Assembly: GCA_022844565.1 (NCBI GenBank)
Contig: JALHLK010000040.1
Span: 1 to 45,327 of the forward strand
Source: Saprospiraceae bacterium
GTDB lineage: Bacteria > Bacteroidota > Bacteroidia > Chitinophagales > Saprospiraceae
Direction of reading: 5' to 3'
Length of the DNA stretch: 45,327 nucleotides
The position numbers and the translations under genes were made by a program. A model generated the notes under the pieces. It searched no databases. It saw only the letters and a program-made list of their open reading frames with translations, and was not told the DNA's origin. Below, one piece after another: positions 8,587 through 16,338 of this stretch (within the stretch, counting starts at the first letter, position 1; every line of letters starts with the position of its first letter).

Positions 8587-10098
8587 TTATTTTTGGCTGT
8601 AATTGGTATAAAATCCAATGGGAGCCGTTCGAGGCATCGTCTCTGTTTTTCCAGAATTTGATGAAGCGGAGAGGTAATATTCAATTTTATTTGCCGATTT
8701 TGCGGGAATTGATGCTTTAAAATGAGTAGTATGGAAATCCTTTTTAAGTGGGATTTCCTGCCATTTTTGCTCACCTTGTTGTCGCCAATATAATTTTTGA
8801 GCATTGAGCTTTAATCCTTTTTTACTATAATCGAGGATGGTTGTATGAATAGTGAAAGGTTTTTCCGGTGCAGCATCAGAAGAGGGTCGATTTACACTAA
8901 GGTAAAGCATTTCTTTGTCCCATACCGCTCGAGTTCGACAATGCAATGCGTCTCCATAATTCCAACCATACGCTTTATATTTGCTTTTAATCGTTGGGCT
9001 TACCATAGGTTCGTCTTTTAATGCATAGGTAAATCCTTTTACTGTATATCCTGGCATAGCTTGTTGCCAAGATTGTATCGCTAAGCTGTCTTCCTTGATT
9101 TGAAACAACGGTACGTAGATGTTTTTATTAACAATTATCGAGTTGGTATAGGCAGCTAATTTTTCATCTTCGTATCGGCCGATTTTTATTCTAATGATTT
9201 CGTAGGGTTTTCCATAAACTGTTTTCAAGCTTTTTAATTCTTTTTCAACAATATTTTCATAGACACTAAATAATTCATGATCCTTAGGTGGTTCAGCTAC
9301 TAAGATTCTTTCTTCATCCAGCAATTTCATAAAGCAATCTAAGTGTTGGATGCCAAATTCTTCAAAATTTGAAAGAATATGGTAATTTTTCATGCCTAAG
9401 AGGGAATCATTAAGTTTAAAAAATTGTGGATCCGATACCTTAAAAAATCTATTTTCCGCTAAAAGTATACAACTCGAAAAAGCCGTTCCCAACCCATCTG
9501 TCAGCACATTACCACCCGTATTGATAAATGGCAGATCTAAGACAGGTATATTCAATTTTTTTCCAATAGGTCCCGTAGCATTGTCGTCCGTTTCAGTTTT
9601 AAATATAGACTTATCCGCATTCTTATATAAAAAATTCAAAGAATCATCGCATGCTAATCCCGAACTAGGAGTAGCATAAATATATTTACCATCTCCAAGA
9701 TACATATTTCCCTCTGGTGTAAAAACTGCACTTGGGCCCCAATCTCTGGTCCACCAAGCATCTATACCTTGTGGGGCAACAACAAAGCTTACTCTGTTTA
9801 AATCTATACCCCATTCCGTATACCATTTTATTGCTTCTTCTTTGACGGAATCGTTATCAATCAACGTATAAAGATGATTGTCTTTAGCCAGTTCTATAGC
9901 CAATTTGTAAGGGACACACAATGGCCATGTTATCATAGTACCTAGGGCGGGTTCCCATTCAGCAACAGTTCGGTTTGATTTACCTTGGGTATAATACTTA
10001 TTTTCATTAGTATTTTTTTGAGTAAACGTTTTAAGTAATACTAGTGTAATACTTCCCATCAAAAATAAGAATATCACACTTTTTATTGGTAAGTTCAT
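8587..10098 (-). CDS. Exported agmatine/peptidylarginine deiminase-family protein
   Basis: A 503-aa member of the PAD_porph/agmatine deiminase superfamily, which hydrolyses guanidino groups (agmatine or C-terminal/free arginine residues) to ureido products plus ammonia. Catalytic signatures are all present: WTRDWGP with D119, GGN at 195-197, H252-L-D254, and the nucleophile C387 in GDALHCRTRAVWD. An N-terminal hydrophobic stretch (residues 5-23) points to export or anchoring. Residues from about 400 form an extra beta-rich domain, an arrangement also seen in secreted Bacteroidota relatives such as PPAD. A protein-arginine substrate is therefore as likely as agmatine. Downstream lies the S10 peptidase gene, which could supply or use C-terminal arginines. 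Confidence 0.88.
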   Translation of the reverse strand: MNLPIKSVIFLFLMGSITLVLLKTFTQKNTNENKYYTQGKSNRTVAEWEPALGTMITWPLCVPYKLAIELAKDNHLYTLIDNDSVKEEAIKWYTEWGIDLNRVSFVVAPQGIDAWWTRDWGPSAVFTPEGNMYLGDGKYIYATPSSGLACDDSLNFLYKNADKSIFKTETDDNATGPIGKKLNIPVLDLPFINTGGNVLTDGLGTAFSSCILLAENRFFKVSDPQFFKLNDSLLGMKNYHILSNFEEFGIQHLDCFMKLLDEERILVAEPPKDHELFSVYENIVEKELKSLKTVYGKPYEIIRIKIGRYEDEKLAAYTNSIIVNKNIYVPLFQIKEDSLAIQSWQQAMPGYTVKGFTYALKDEPMVSPTIKSKYKAYGWNYGDALHCRTRAVWDKEMLYLSVNRPSSDAAPEKPFTIHTTILDYSKKGLKLNAQKLYWRQQGEQKWQEIPLKKDFHTTHFKASIPAKSANKIEYYLSASSNSGKTETMPRTAPIGFYTNYSQK

Positions 10099-10206
10099 TT
10101 GAAATTGATTTTAATTTGATGTTATAAAATACTAAAGTATTACAATCTTCTCTATTTAACAACTTTGAGCTCATCTAGTTTTTTTGCTCGACCCTTTCAT
10201 TTTCTT

Positions 10207-10310
10207 TTATAGCCAATGCTTTTTCAATTGAGTATTAGCATTTTTTATATTTTTCATTTTAAAAATTACTTTTTTTTTATTGAAAATTAGAAAAAATAGG
10301 GAGGGGTGCT
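10207..10310 (-). pseudogene. Orphan leader with a decayed gene start
   Basis: A full copy of the array leader (10258-10310, including the 15-bp core aaaatagggaggggt at 10293-10307) precedes an ATG at 10257 in the usual place. The frame stops after 16 codons (MKNIKNANTQLKKHWL). The MKN start matches the array's signal-peptide starts, but no hydrophobic core follows. I read this as the remnant of a gene whose body was lost. It could still be expressed as a short peptide. Confidence 0.55.
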
Positions 10311-10313
10311 ATT

Positions 10314-10555
10314 ATCCCAAATTACGCATTAGAAATTAACTGCAAGTAAATTATGCTTCATATTAGTTTCAGTACTCAATTTTCCGTCCTCAATGAAGCT
10401 TAGGCTGCAAAAATTATTGGAAAAGCTAAAATCCAGTTGGTTTTAGTTCGCTGCTAAATTGATATTTCGGATATCAATTTTTTACGCAGCTCATGTGTTT
10501 CACTACTATTTTGCCTAATTTCCTTTCGAATAAAGTCCAATGCGTAATTTGGGAT
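10314..10555. mobile_element. MITE-like element with 17-bp terminal inverted repeats
   Basis: Perfect 17-bp inverted repeats, ATCCCAAATTACGCATT (10314-10330) and its complement (10539-10555), bound 208 bp without coding potential. Inside, GCTGC (10450-10454) and AAATTGATAT (10456-10465) pair with ATATCAATTT (10471-10480) and GCAGC (10486-10490) around a TTCGG loop, forming a strong hairpin. It begins within 7 bp of the orphan leader box. This structure fits a miniature inverted-repeat element; no target-site duplication is obvious. Apart from this element and the orphan leader, the 10.1-10.6 kb gap holds nothing I can name. Confidence 0.45.
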
Positions 10556-10599
10556 TATGATTTTTAAGGCCATCTCTAATTTGCCAGGTACTCATATAA

Positions 10600-12873
10600 T
10601 TATCTTTCTGACAGTCCTTTTGTCCATAATGGTGCTCCATCTTCCCATTTATTATGCGTTAGCCTGATTTTTTTACCTGAGCTAAGATGTAATGCAAATA
10701 TTTCTCCGTAAATCTGAGGCCCAAAAATCACATTTTGAACCAGCGGCTCTTCATCATTAATGCCACCTTCTTCTGAGGTGTATGTGATCCATTCTCCATC
10801 GGGAGAAAAATGTGGATGTGCATCTTGACCCTTATCCGTGGTTATTCTCTTTTCTTCGCTCCAGTTGCCATTCTTATTTAAAGAGATGATGAAAATATCC
10901 ATTGTTTTTACTTTACCTTCTATGTCAGTTCCTAAACGATCTGAGCAGAAAGCAATCTTATCACCTTGTGGAGAAATAATAGGGAAATTGTCTCTGTGGT
11001 CATCTGATGTAAGGTTTTGAACCTTAACCCCTTGTTGTAAGTAAATATCAAAATGACCACTTCTACCACTTCTAAAAACAATTTTTGATTGATCAGCCGT
11101 GATATCGCCAAAGCCATCATTAAAATTGGAGGTGGTGATTCTGTTTGTTTTCAATGTGTTTAAATCAAGTGAGAATACATCGCCTTGATTCAATGGTCCC
11201 CCTCTAAAATTGCCAACGGTATAGATGAGTTCACCTCCAGATGGGTTAAATTTAGTATCAATTACCATCCCATTTAAAGGATTATAATTGGAAGGCTTTA
11301 CAAAAGAAAATATAGGTTTGGTTTCATTTGTTTTGTAATTCACCTCGTAAAACTGAATCGGGATCTCTATCAACTTAGGTAAGATTAGAATTAGGAAAAT
11401 TGTACTTGCAAAGTTTAAAATCAACATATTTCTCAATTGCTTGAATAACATTCGATTGCTCTTGACTTGAGCAATACCAATACCGATTATGAAGCATATT
11501 GCTAAGACTGCAAGGTAACTACGCAAGGTATTAATTGGAGCAAGTTGAATGATGAAGAAATAGTAAAGAAGGAATGTTATTAATGCAAATACTACAACTG
11601 CCAGGATATTGAAAAGCAGAAACGAACTTAGTTTTTCTTTCACTACTTTAAGGTTGCGATTACCAGCCACCATAAAGAAAATATAAATAATAATTATGCC
11701 TAATAAAGAGTAAGACCACGGAGTAATTGCATCTGTCAATTCTCTTACACCCGAATGATCAAAAATAAGTGTGCTGTTATTGGGATTTGGAGGAGCCGCA
11801 AATGCTCTTCTTACAGCGTACAAATCGACTTGATTGAAATTCAGTGGTTTTGAATAAGGAGATCCTTTGACTAACAAATCACCTTCAAATCCTCCCAAAT
11901 TATAAGGCATTTCTAAAGGAGCTTGCCCTCCATATAAAACCATCATTCCATTTTCATGAATCTTCGCTCCTAAAAGATTTTTCGAGGAGTTGAATAAGGA
12001 ATCTATTTTTTTAGATTTAATATTCAAAGACATTAACCTAAACACATCATTTTTGAAAGTGGTAAAGACAATGGTCGAATCACTCAATGGTGAAGGTGAA
12101 ATGGCATTAATGCCTTCAGGCGAAATGGCTACTTGATTCCCACCATCAAGATTCATCGAATAAATTCTATACGCATCTCTCGGCCCGCTGTAAAACAATA
12201 TCTTTTTCCCATCCTTTGAATAGCATGGACTGCCATCCCAATATCCATTTTTGGTTAATCTTGTTTGATGCTCTCCATTGATATTCATACTGTATATATC
12301 ACCTGTCCGGCTCATAGCAAATACAAAAATTGGATGGGCTTTAATTGAATGAGCCCTATCACTAGAAAAAACGATTTGAGATCCATCAGGTGAAAAAGAA
12401 GGTCTAAAATCACCTCCCTTATCTTTTGTGAGATTTACAGCATCATCCAAATTTAATTGCTCATTTGGACGAAACGGTAGCCTGTAAATATCTGATTGCC
12501 CTTCATGCGTTGAAGTAAATACAATCCAATTCCCGTCTGGTGAGATGGCGGCTTGATCCTGCATAGAAGATTCATTGTCTATCAAAAGAGACGTTTCACT
12601 ATTATTTTCCAGAGATTTGATGAAAATTTTAGGATTGCCTAATCGCTCGGAAGTAAATACAATCCACTTTCCATCTGGGCTGATCACTGGATTATATTCT
12701 AACGCTTCATTCGTGGTAATTTTATTAATTTCCTTTGATTTATCATCAGAAATCCAAATGTCCCACCCCTGTGGTCTATATGAAGAAAAGAACAGTCTTT
12801 CATTGCCAATTTGACTAAAAGCAATTGGCGTAAAGAGGATAATTGCCAACAAAAAACAGAAAATCTTTTTCAT
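10600..12873 (-). CDS. Exported PD40 beta-propeller protein split by four membrane helices
   Basis: A 757-aa protein with an unusual layout. A signal peptide (MKKIFCFLLAIILFTPIAFSQ) leads into an N-terminal TolB-type propeller with PD40 repeats near residues 61, 108, 157 and 215 (each xxSPDGxxIVFTS-like). Four hydrophobic helices follow at about 385-404, 416-442, 451-470 and 482-504. A second set of PD40 repeats (IISPQGDKIAFCSDR, HFSPDGEWITYTSEE) runs from about 530 to the end. With four helices both propeller parts would face the periplasm. There is no peptidase domain, so it may bind ligands or partners rather than cleave. The gene lies next to an S9 peptidase that also carries PD40-like propeller blades. 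Function unknown. Confidence 0.85.
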   Translation of the reverse strand: MKKIFCFLLAIILFTPIAFSQIGNERLFFSSYRPQGWDIWISDDKSKEINKITTNEALEYNPVISPDGKWIVFTSERLGNPKIFIKSLENNSETSLLIDNESSMQDQAAISPDGNWIVFTSTHEGQSDIYRLPFRPNEQLNLDDAVNLTKDKGGDFRPSFSPDGSQIVFSSDRAHSIKAHPIFVFAMSRTGDIYSMNINGEHQTRLTKNGYWDGSPCYSKDGKKILFYSGPRDAYRIYSMNLDGGNQVAISPEGINAISPSPLSDSTIVFTTFKNDVFRLMSLNIKSKKIDSLFNSSKNLLGAKIHENGMMVLYGGQAPLEMPYNLGGFEGDLLVKGSPYSKPLNFNQVDLYAVRRAFAAPPNPNNSTLIFDHSGVRELTDAITPWSYSLLGIIIIYIFFMVAGNRNLKVVKEKLSSFLLFNILAVVVFALITFLLYYFFIIQLAPINTLRSYLAVLAICFIIGIGIAQVKSNRMLFKQLRNMLILNFASTIFLILILPKLIEIPIQFYEVNYKTNETKPIFSFVKPSNYNPLNGMVIDTKFNPSGGELIYTVGNFRGGPLNQGDVFSLDLNTLKTNRITTSNFNDGFGDITADQSKIVFRSGRSGHFDIYLQQGVKVQNLTSDDHRDNFPIISPQGDKIAFCSDRLGTDIEGKVKTMDIFIISLNKNGNWSEEKRITTDKGQDAHPHFSPDGEWITYTSEEGGINDEEPLVQNVIFGPQIYGEIFALHLSSGKKIRLTHNKWEDGAPLWTKGLSER

Positions 12874-12925
12874 TTTAAAAACTTGTTGTTTTGATACAAA
12901 AATAGAAAAATAAGGAGTGGGTAAA
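12874..12925 (-). promoter_or_regulatory. Array leader copy before the PD40 gene
   Basis: A diverged copy of the leader: an AT tract next to the ATG, a TATTTTTG -7-like element at 12897-12904, and the C-rich box (aaggagtggg on the plus strand, about 12911-12920). It lies directly after the DUF1624 tail scar that follows the S9 gene. Confidence 0.5.
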
Positions 12926-12933
12926 TGTACAAA

Positions 12934-12969
12934 CTACAAATAACTCAACCACTATTTTTCTTTATGATG
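12934..12969 (-). pseudogene. 36-nt DUF1624 tail scar after S9 peptidase copy 1
   Basis: Directly after the S9 stop codon and in the same frame, the minus strand reads HHKEK-stop-WLSYL-stop. The two intact DUF1624 proteins in this window end KEKWWLSYL. At DNA level about 30 of 31 bases match the DUF1624 gene at 15058. One TGG has become TAG, so the piece is non-coding. Confidence 0.75.
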
Positions 12970-14994
12970 TCACTTTAAATACTTATCTAACCATTCCAAT
13001 ATATATCTATTCATTTCTCTGGTTCTTATTGGATCTGTTGGTATATGACCTGAAATGGGGAAAGCGATAAACTTAGATTCCACACCATTGTCTTGCAATA
13101 CTCTGAAATAGGTATAGGATTGAGAAATAGGCACTCGTTCATCTCCTGTATTAGATAAAATCAAAGTGGGCGTTTTTACATTCTCAGCGTAAGTAATGGG
13201 TGAATTTTTCATCCAATTTTCTTTCACTTTCTTATCGGTGAAAGGAGATTTTCCCTTTCCTTGTTCATACCGAATCTTAAATCCATTATCGCCTTGGGTA
13301 GATTGAGCCATCCAGTCTGTAACGGCTGCACCCGCTACTGCACATTTCCAACCTAGGTAGTTTCCAATCAGCCATGTAGTCATAAAGCCACCATAGCTCC
13401 ATCCTGTAACAGCAATTTTAGTAGTGTCTATATAGCTACGCTTTTTAAGTTCCGCCAAACCTCTAATTACATCTCTACCCGGTCCTTCTCCAGCATCACC
13501 ATTAATAGCTTCCGAAAAACGATAACCCATATTATCACTTCCACGATAATTAGGTTGAAAAACGATATATCCATGTGCTGCTTTTAATTGGGCAGATGGG
13601 TTAAATGACTCTTTGGAGGTTGACCTTGGTCCTCCATGAATTTCTAATACCAATGGATATTTTTTTGCTGGGTCAAAATCGGGTGGGAAAGTAAGAATAC
13701 CATTGGGTGTAAACTCATCTGATTTCCAGCTAAATGTTTCTTGTTTACCAAATGAAATACTTTTTACCTCTTCACTGAAATTGGTTAATTTTTTGGGAGA
13801 TGATTCTGCATTTGCTAAGAAATACAATTCTTGTGGCGACTGAGGAGAACTTGCAATCAAAGCAATTGAATTGTTTTGCCCAATATTGAATTGATACCAA
13901 TATGCACCTGTAATACATAAGTTATTGAGATTTATCTTTTTTGCAGCCCCATTGAGAGGTTGCATCCATAATGAAACTGTATTACCGTCATTAGCTGATG
14001 TAAAAATACTCTTGCTATCGGCACCCCATTCGTGTTTAAAAAAGCATCGGTCGATAGGAGCAGTCAAGTTTCTTTCTATACCTCCTCCATTGGCTGCTGT
14101 AAAATATACATCAGAAGCATTGACCACATTTTCCAAATTACGTTGATATGCTATTGACCTGCCGTCTGGCGAAAAAATTGGTCGATGCTCCAAATGCAAA
14201 GCATCTTTTGCTACCTGCTTGGCTGTAATTCTCTTTGTTATTCCAGTGGCTACTTCTACTGTTTTAGCATAGAAAGCTTTTTCGCCTGAATAAGGTGTTT
14301 CTGCAGTTTCAAATGCGATTAATTTTCCGTCTGGCGACCAAGATATGGGAACAGGAGTAGCACCAAAGGCGGCAGTATTGGGAATTGTCCAATTGCCAGA
14401 CGTCAATCTTTTCGTCTCGCCACCATCGGCTGAAATTAGCCAGATATGAGCTGGGATTGGCCTTTTATTTAAAAACATACCGTTGTACTTTATTTCAAAA
14501 GCATCGTATCCTTTTTCTATTTCTTTTTTATTAGGGACGTCATCTTCCTGCACGAAAGCAAAAGTGCTTGCATCCGGACTCCATGCAAATTGCTGCACAC
14601 CCGTAGGAGAAGAGGTGATTTTCTTTGCCTCACCTCCATTTATTGACAAAACAAATATTTGACTTTTGCCTGCTGCATCAGCCGATATAAAAGCCATAGC
14701 ATTGCCCGTTGGAGACCATCTTGGGTAACTTACAGAGACTCTATCGAATGTGAGTTGCTGGCTTGTTCCCGTTCCTACATCTACATTATAAATAAATGAT
14801 TTGTTTTTATTGCTTATTGTATCGGGTTTCGACACTACAATCAAAATTGATTTACCGTCTGGCGATATTTGTGGGTCGGTTAACGTATATAGTTTATCCA
14901 AATCATTTAACTCAAATTTCTTTTGAGCTGATAGCTGAAGGGAAAATAGATGGAGCAATGTGATAACTACGAGGTTTGTTTTTTTATTTTTCAT
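12970..14994 (-). CDS. Exported S9-family prolyl oligopeptidase-type peptidase, copy 1
   Basis: A 674-aa serine peptidase with a signal peptide (MKNKKTNLVVITLLHLFSLQLSAQ), a beta-propeller made of PD40-like blades (residues about 35-410) and a C-terminal alpha/beta hydrolase domain. The triad is S533 (GWSYGGF), D618 (NTGDERVP) and H650 (SGHIPTD), typical of dipeptidyl/acylaminoacyl peptidases that cleave short peptides. It is a paralogue of the gene at 16339-18339. The catalytic domains are nearly identical while the propellers differ more, including an extra seven-residue insert near residue 207 here. An array leader precedes it and a DUF1624 tail scar follows it. Confidence 0.95.
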   Translation of the reverse strand: MKNKKTNLVVITLLHLFSLQLSAQKKFELNDLDKLYTLTDPQISPDGKSILIVVSKPDTISNKNKSFIYNVDVGTGTSQQLTFDRVSVSYPRWSPTGNAMAFISADAAGKSQIFVLSINGGEAKKITSSPTGVQQFAWSPDASTFAFVQEDDVPNKKEIEKGYDAFEIKYNGMFLNKRPIPAHIWLISADGGETKRLTSGNWTIPNTAAFGATPVPISWSPDGKLIAFETAETPYSGEKAFYAKTVEVATGITKRITAKQVAKDALHLEHRPIFSPDGRSIAYQRNLENVVNASDVYFTAANGGGIERNLTAPIDRCFFKHEWGADSKSIFTSANDGNTVSLWMQPLNGAAKKINLNNLCITGAYWYQFNIGQNNSIALIASSPQSPQELYFLANAESSPKKLTNFSEEVKSISFGKQETFSWKSDEFTPNGILTFPPDFDPAKKYPLVLEIHGGPRSTSKESFNPSAQLKAAHGYIVFQPNYRGSDNMGYRFSEAINGDAGEGPGRDVIRGLAELKKRSYIDTTKIAVTGWSYGGFMTTWLIGNYLGWKCAVAGAAVTDWMAQSTQGDNGFKIRYEQGKGKSPFTDKKVKENWMKNSPITYAENVKTPTLILSNTGDERVPISQSYTYFRVLQDNGVESKFIAFPISGHIPTDPIRTREMNRYILEWLDKYLK

Positions 14995-15045
14995 TATAAA
15001 TATTTATTTTTTGATTAAAAAATTGAAAAAATAGGGAGGGGTATA
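14995..15045 (-). promoter_or_regulatory. Array leader copy before S9 peptidase copy 1
   Basis: Contains the exact 15-bp core aaaatagggaggggt (15028-15042, plus-strand reading). This is followed towards the ATG by the ttgattaaaaaat motif and a short AT run. On the minus strand the core reads as a C-rich box followed by TATTTT, about 45 nt before the start codon. Confidence 0.65.
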
Positions 15046-15057
15046 AATTTGTAGATT

Positions 15058-16242
15058 TCACAAATAACTCAACCACCATTTTTCTTTATTATTGGCTTTG
15101 TAGTGCATATACTTTTTACAAAATGGATAAAGGAATAACACAATGCCAATCCAAACCAAATACACTACAAAAAGAGAGTAGCCATAGGTAATAAGTTTTT
15201 GGCTCATAAATCCTTTGCTTGTTATAATCATATCCTGCCAATCACCTCCAAAAATCAACATGCCAATAATAGCAAAAACGTGAATCACTATCATGTGCAA
15301 AAAGTAATAGAATAGGGGCACTCTTCCATAAACCAAAAAGAAATCTGTTAATCTGTTTTTTGTATTTTCATAAGCATATAAAAACAACATGGCAGGACCA
15401 AGCGTAATGCAAAGAAATAATAAGGAAGGTGGATATTTTGTTACTTTAAAAAATGACAATATTGTTTTGCTTGTAGTATCTTGAACAGTCCATGGTACTA
15501 AGTCGCCATACACATTCAATCCTCTTAAAACAAAGAACAGCATAATACATCCTAAGCCCAGCCTCATTAACCATTTTTTACGAATTATGGCATCAAAATC
15601 TTTTTGATAAAACCCGCCAAACAAATATCCCAATGCCATTAAACCTATCCACGGGATAAGTGGGTATTTAAAATAGACCACATAATCTGAACCAAAGACC
15701 ACCATATTTTCTTGATGGAGGAAATACCAAATAATGGAAATTACACTTTGTCCTTGCATTACAATATTATCCAAAGCATTATGCCCTGCAATTAATATTA
15801 CGCCTAGTATTAAGATCACTTTTTTAGGAAAATAAATGAGCAAGGATAAACATACCATACTAAATCCTATTGCAAAAATTACTTGGAATATTTGAAAGCT
15901 GTAGGCAACATCAAAAGTCCAGATAAAAGTATTCACTACTATTTCAAGAAAAATGAGCCATAAACCACGGGTAAAAAGAAATTTAAAAAGCTGCGGCTTC
16001 GTTTTATTAGTACCATACAAAAAGGCAGAGGTGCCCGATAAAAAAACAAAAACAGGGGCACAAAAATTGGTTATAAAACGGGTGAAAAATAATAGGGGCG
16101 TTGTAGTTTCCAAATTGGTTGGGTCAATAAAAAATGTGCCATAGTGAAAATAATCTCTTACATGGTCTAATGCCATTATTACCATTACCACACCTCGCAA
16201 GACGTCAATGGATTCTATTCTGGGTTTTGTGATTGTTGTCAT
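15058..16242 (-). CDS. DUF1624 / HGSNAT-like membrane acyltransferase, copy 1
   Basis: A 394-aa integral membrane protein with about ten hydrophobic segments. The N-terminus (RIESIDVLRGVVMVIMALDHVRDYF) is the conserved core of the DUF1624/heparan-alpha-glucosaminide N-acetyltransferase family, with the Asp-His pair that is catalytic in HGSNAT. Family members move acetyl groups across the membrane onto amino groups of extracytoplasmic acceptors; the acceptor here is unknown. It is flanked by the two S9 paralogues, and its C-terminal coding sequence (KEKWWLSYL) recurs as scars after both. A second copy lies at 23026-24186. Confidence 0.88.
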   Translation of the reverse strand: MTTITKPRIESIDVLRGVVMVIMALDHVRDYFHYGTFFIDPTNLETTTPLLFFTRFITNFCAPVFVFLSGTSAFLYGTNKTKPQLFKFLFTRGLWLIFLEIVVNTFIWTFDVAYSFQIFQVIFAIGFSMVCLSLLIYFPKKVILILGVILIAGHNALDNIVMQGQSVISIIWYFLHQENMVVFGSDYVVYFKYPLIPWIGLMALGYLFGGFYQKDFDAIIRKKWLMRLGLGCIMLFFVLRGLNVYGDLVPWTVQDTTSKTILSFFKVTKYPPSLLFLCITLGPAMLFLYAYENTKNRLTDFFLVYGRVPLFYYFLHMIVIHVFAIIGMLIFGGDWQDMIITSKGFMSQKLITYGYSLFVVYLVWIGIVLFLYPFCKKYMHYKANNKEKWWLSYL

Positions 16243-16296
16243 TTTGTTTTAATAGTTAATTTTTTGATTAAGGAACAGAGAAAATAGGGAGGGGTA
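16243..16296 (-). promoter_or_regulatory. Array leader copy before DUF1624 copy 1
   Basis: Carries the exact 15-bp core at 16281-16295. In this copy a minus-strand TTTG lies 19 nt upstream of TATTTTCT, a spacing like the -33/-7 Bacteroidota promoter. The TTTG falls inside the DUF1624 tail scar at 16303-16338. The other copies do not keep that spacing, so promoter function is uncertain. Confidence 0.6.
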
Positions 16297-16302
16297 GTAA
16301 TT

Positions 16303-16338
16303 TTACAAATAACTCAACCACCATTTTTCTTTATAATG
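16303..16338 (-). pseudogene. 36-nt DUF1624 tail scar after S9 peptidase copy 2
   Basis: Immediately after the S9 TGA, in frame, the minus strand reads HYKEKWWLSYL-stop, which is the C-terminus of the DUF1624 proteins in this window. Read-through of the TGA would add these 11 residues. The coincidence of frame and full match rules out chance similarity. Confidence 0.8.
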
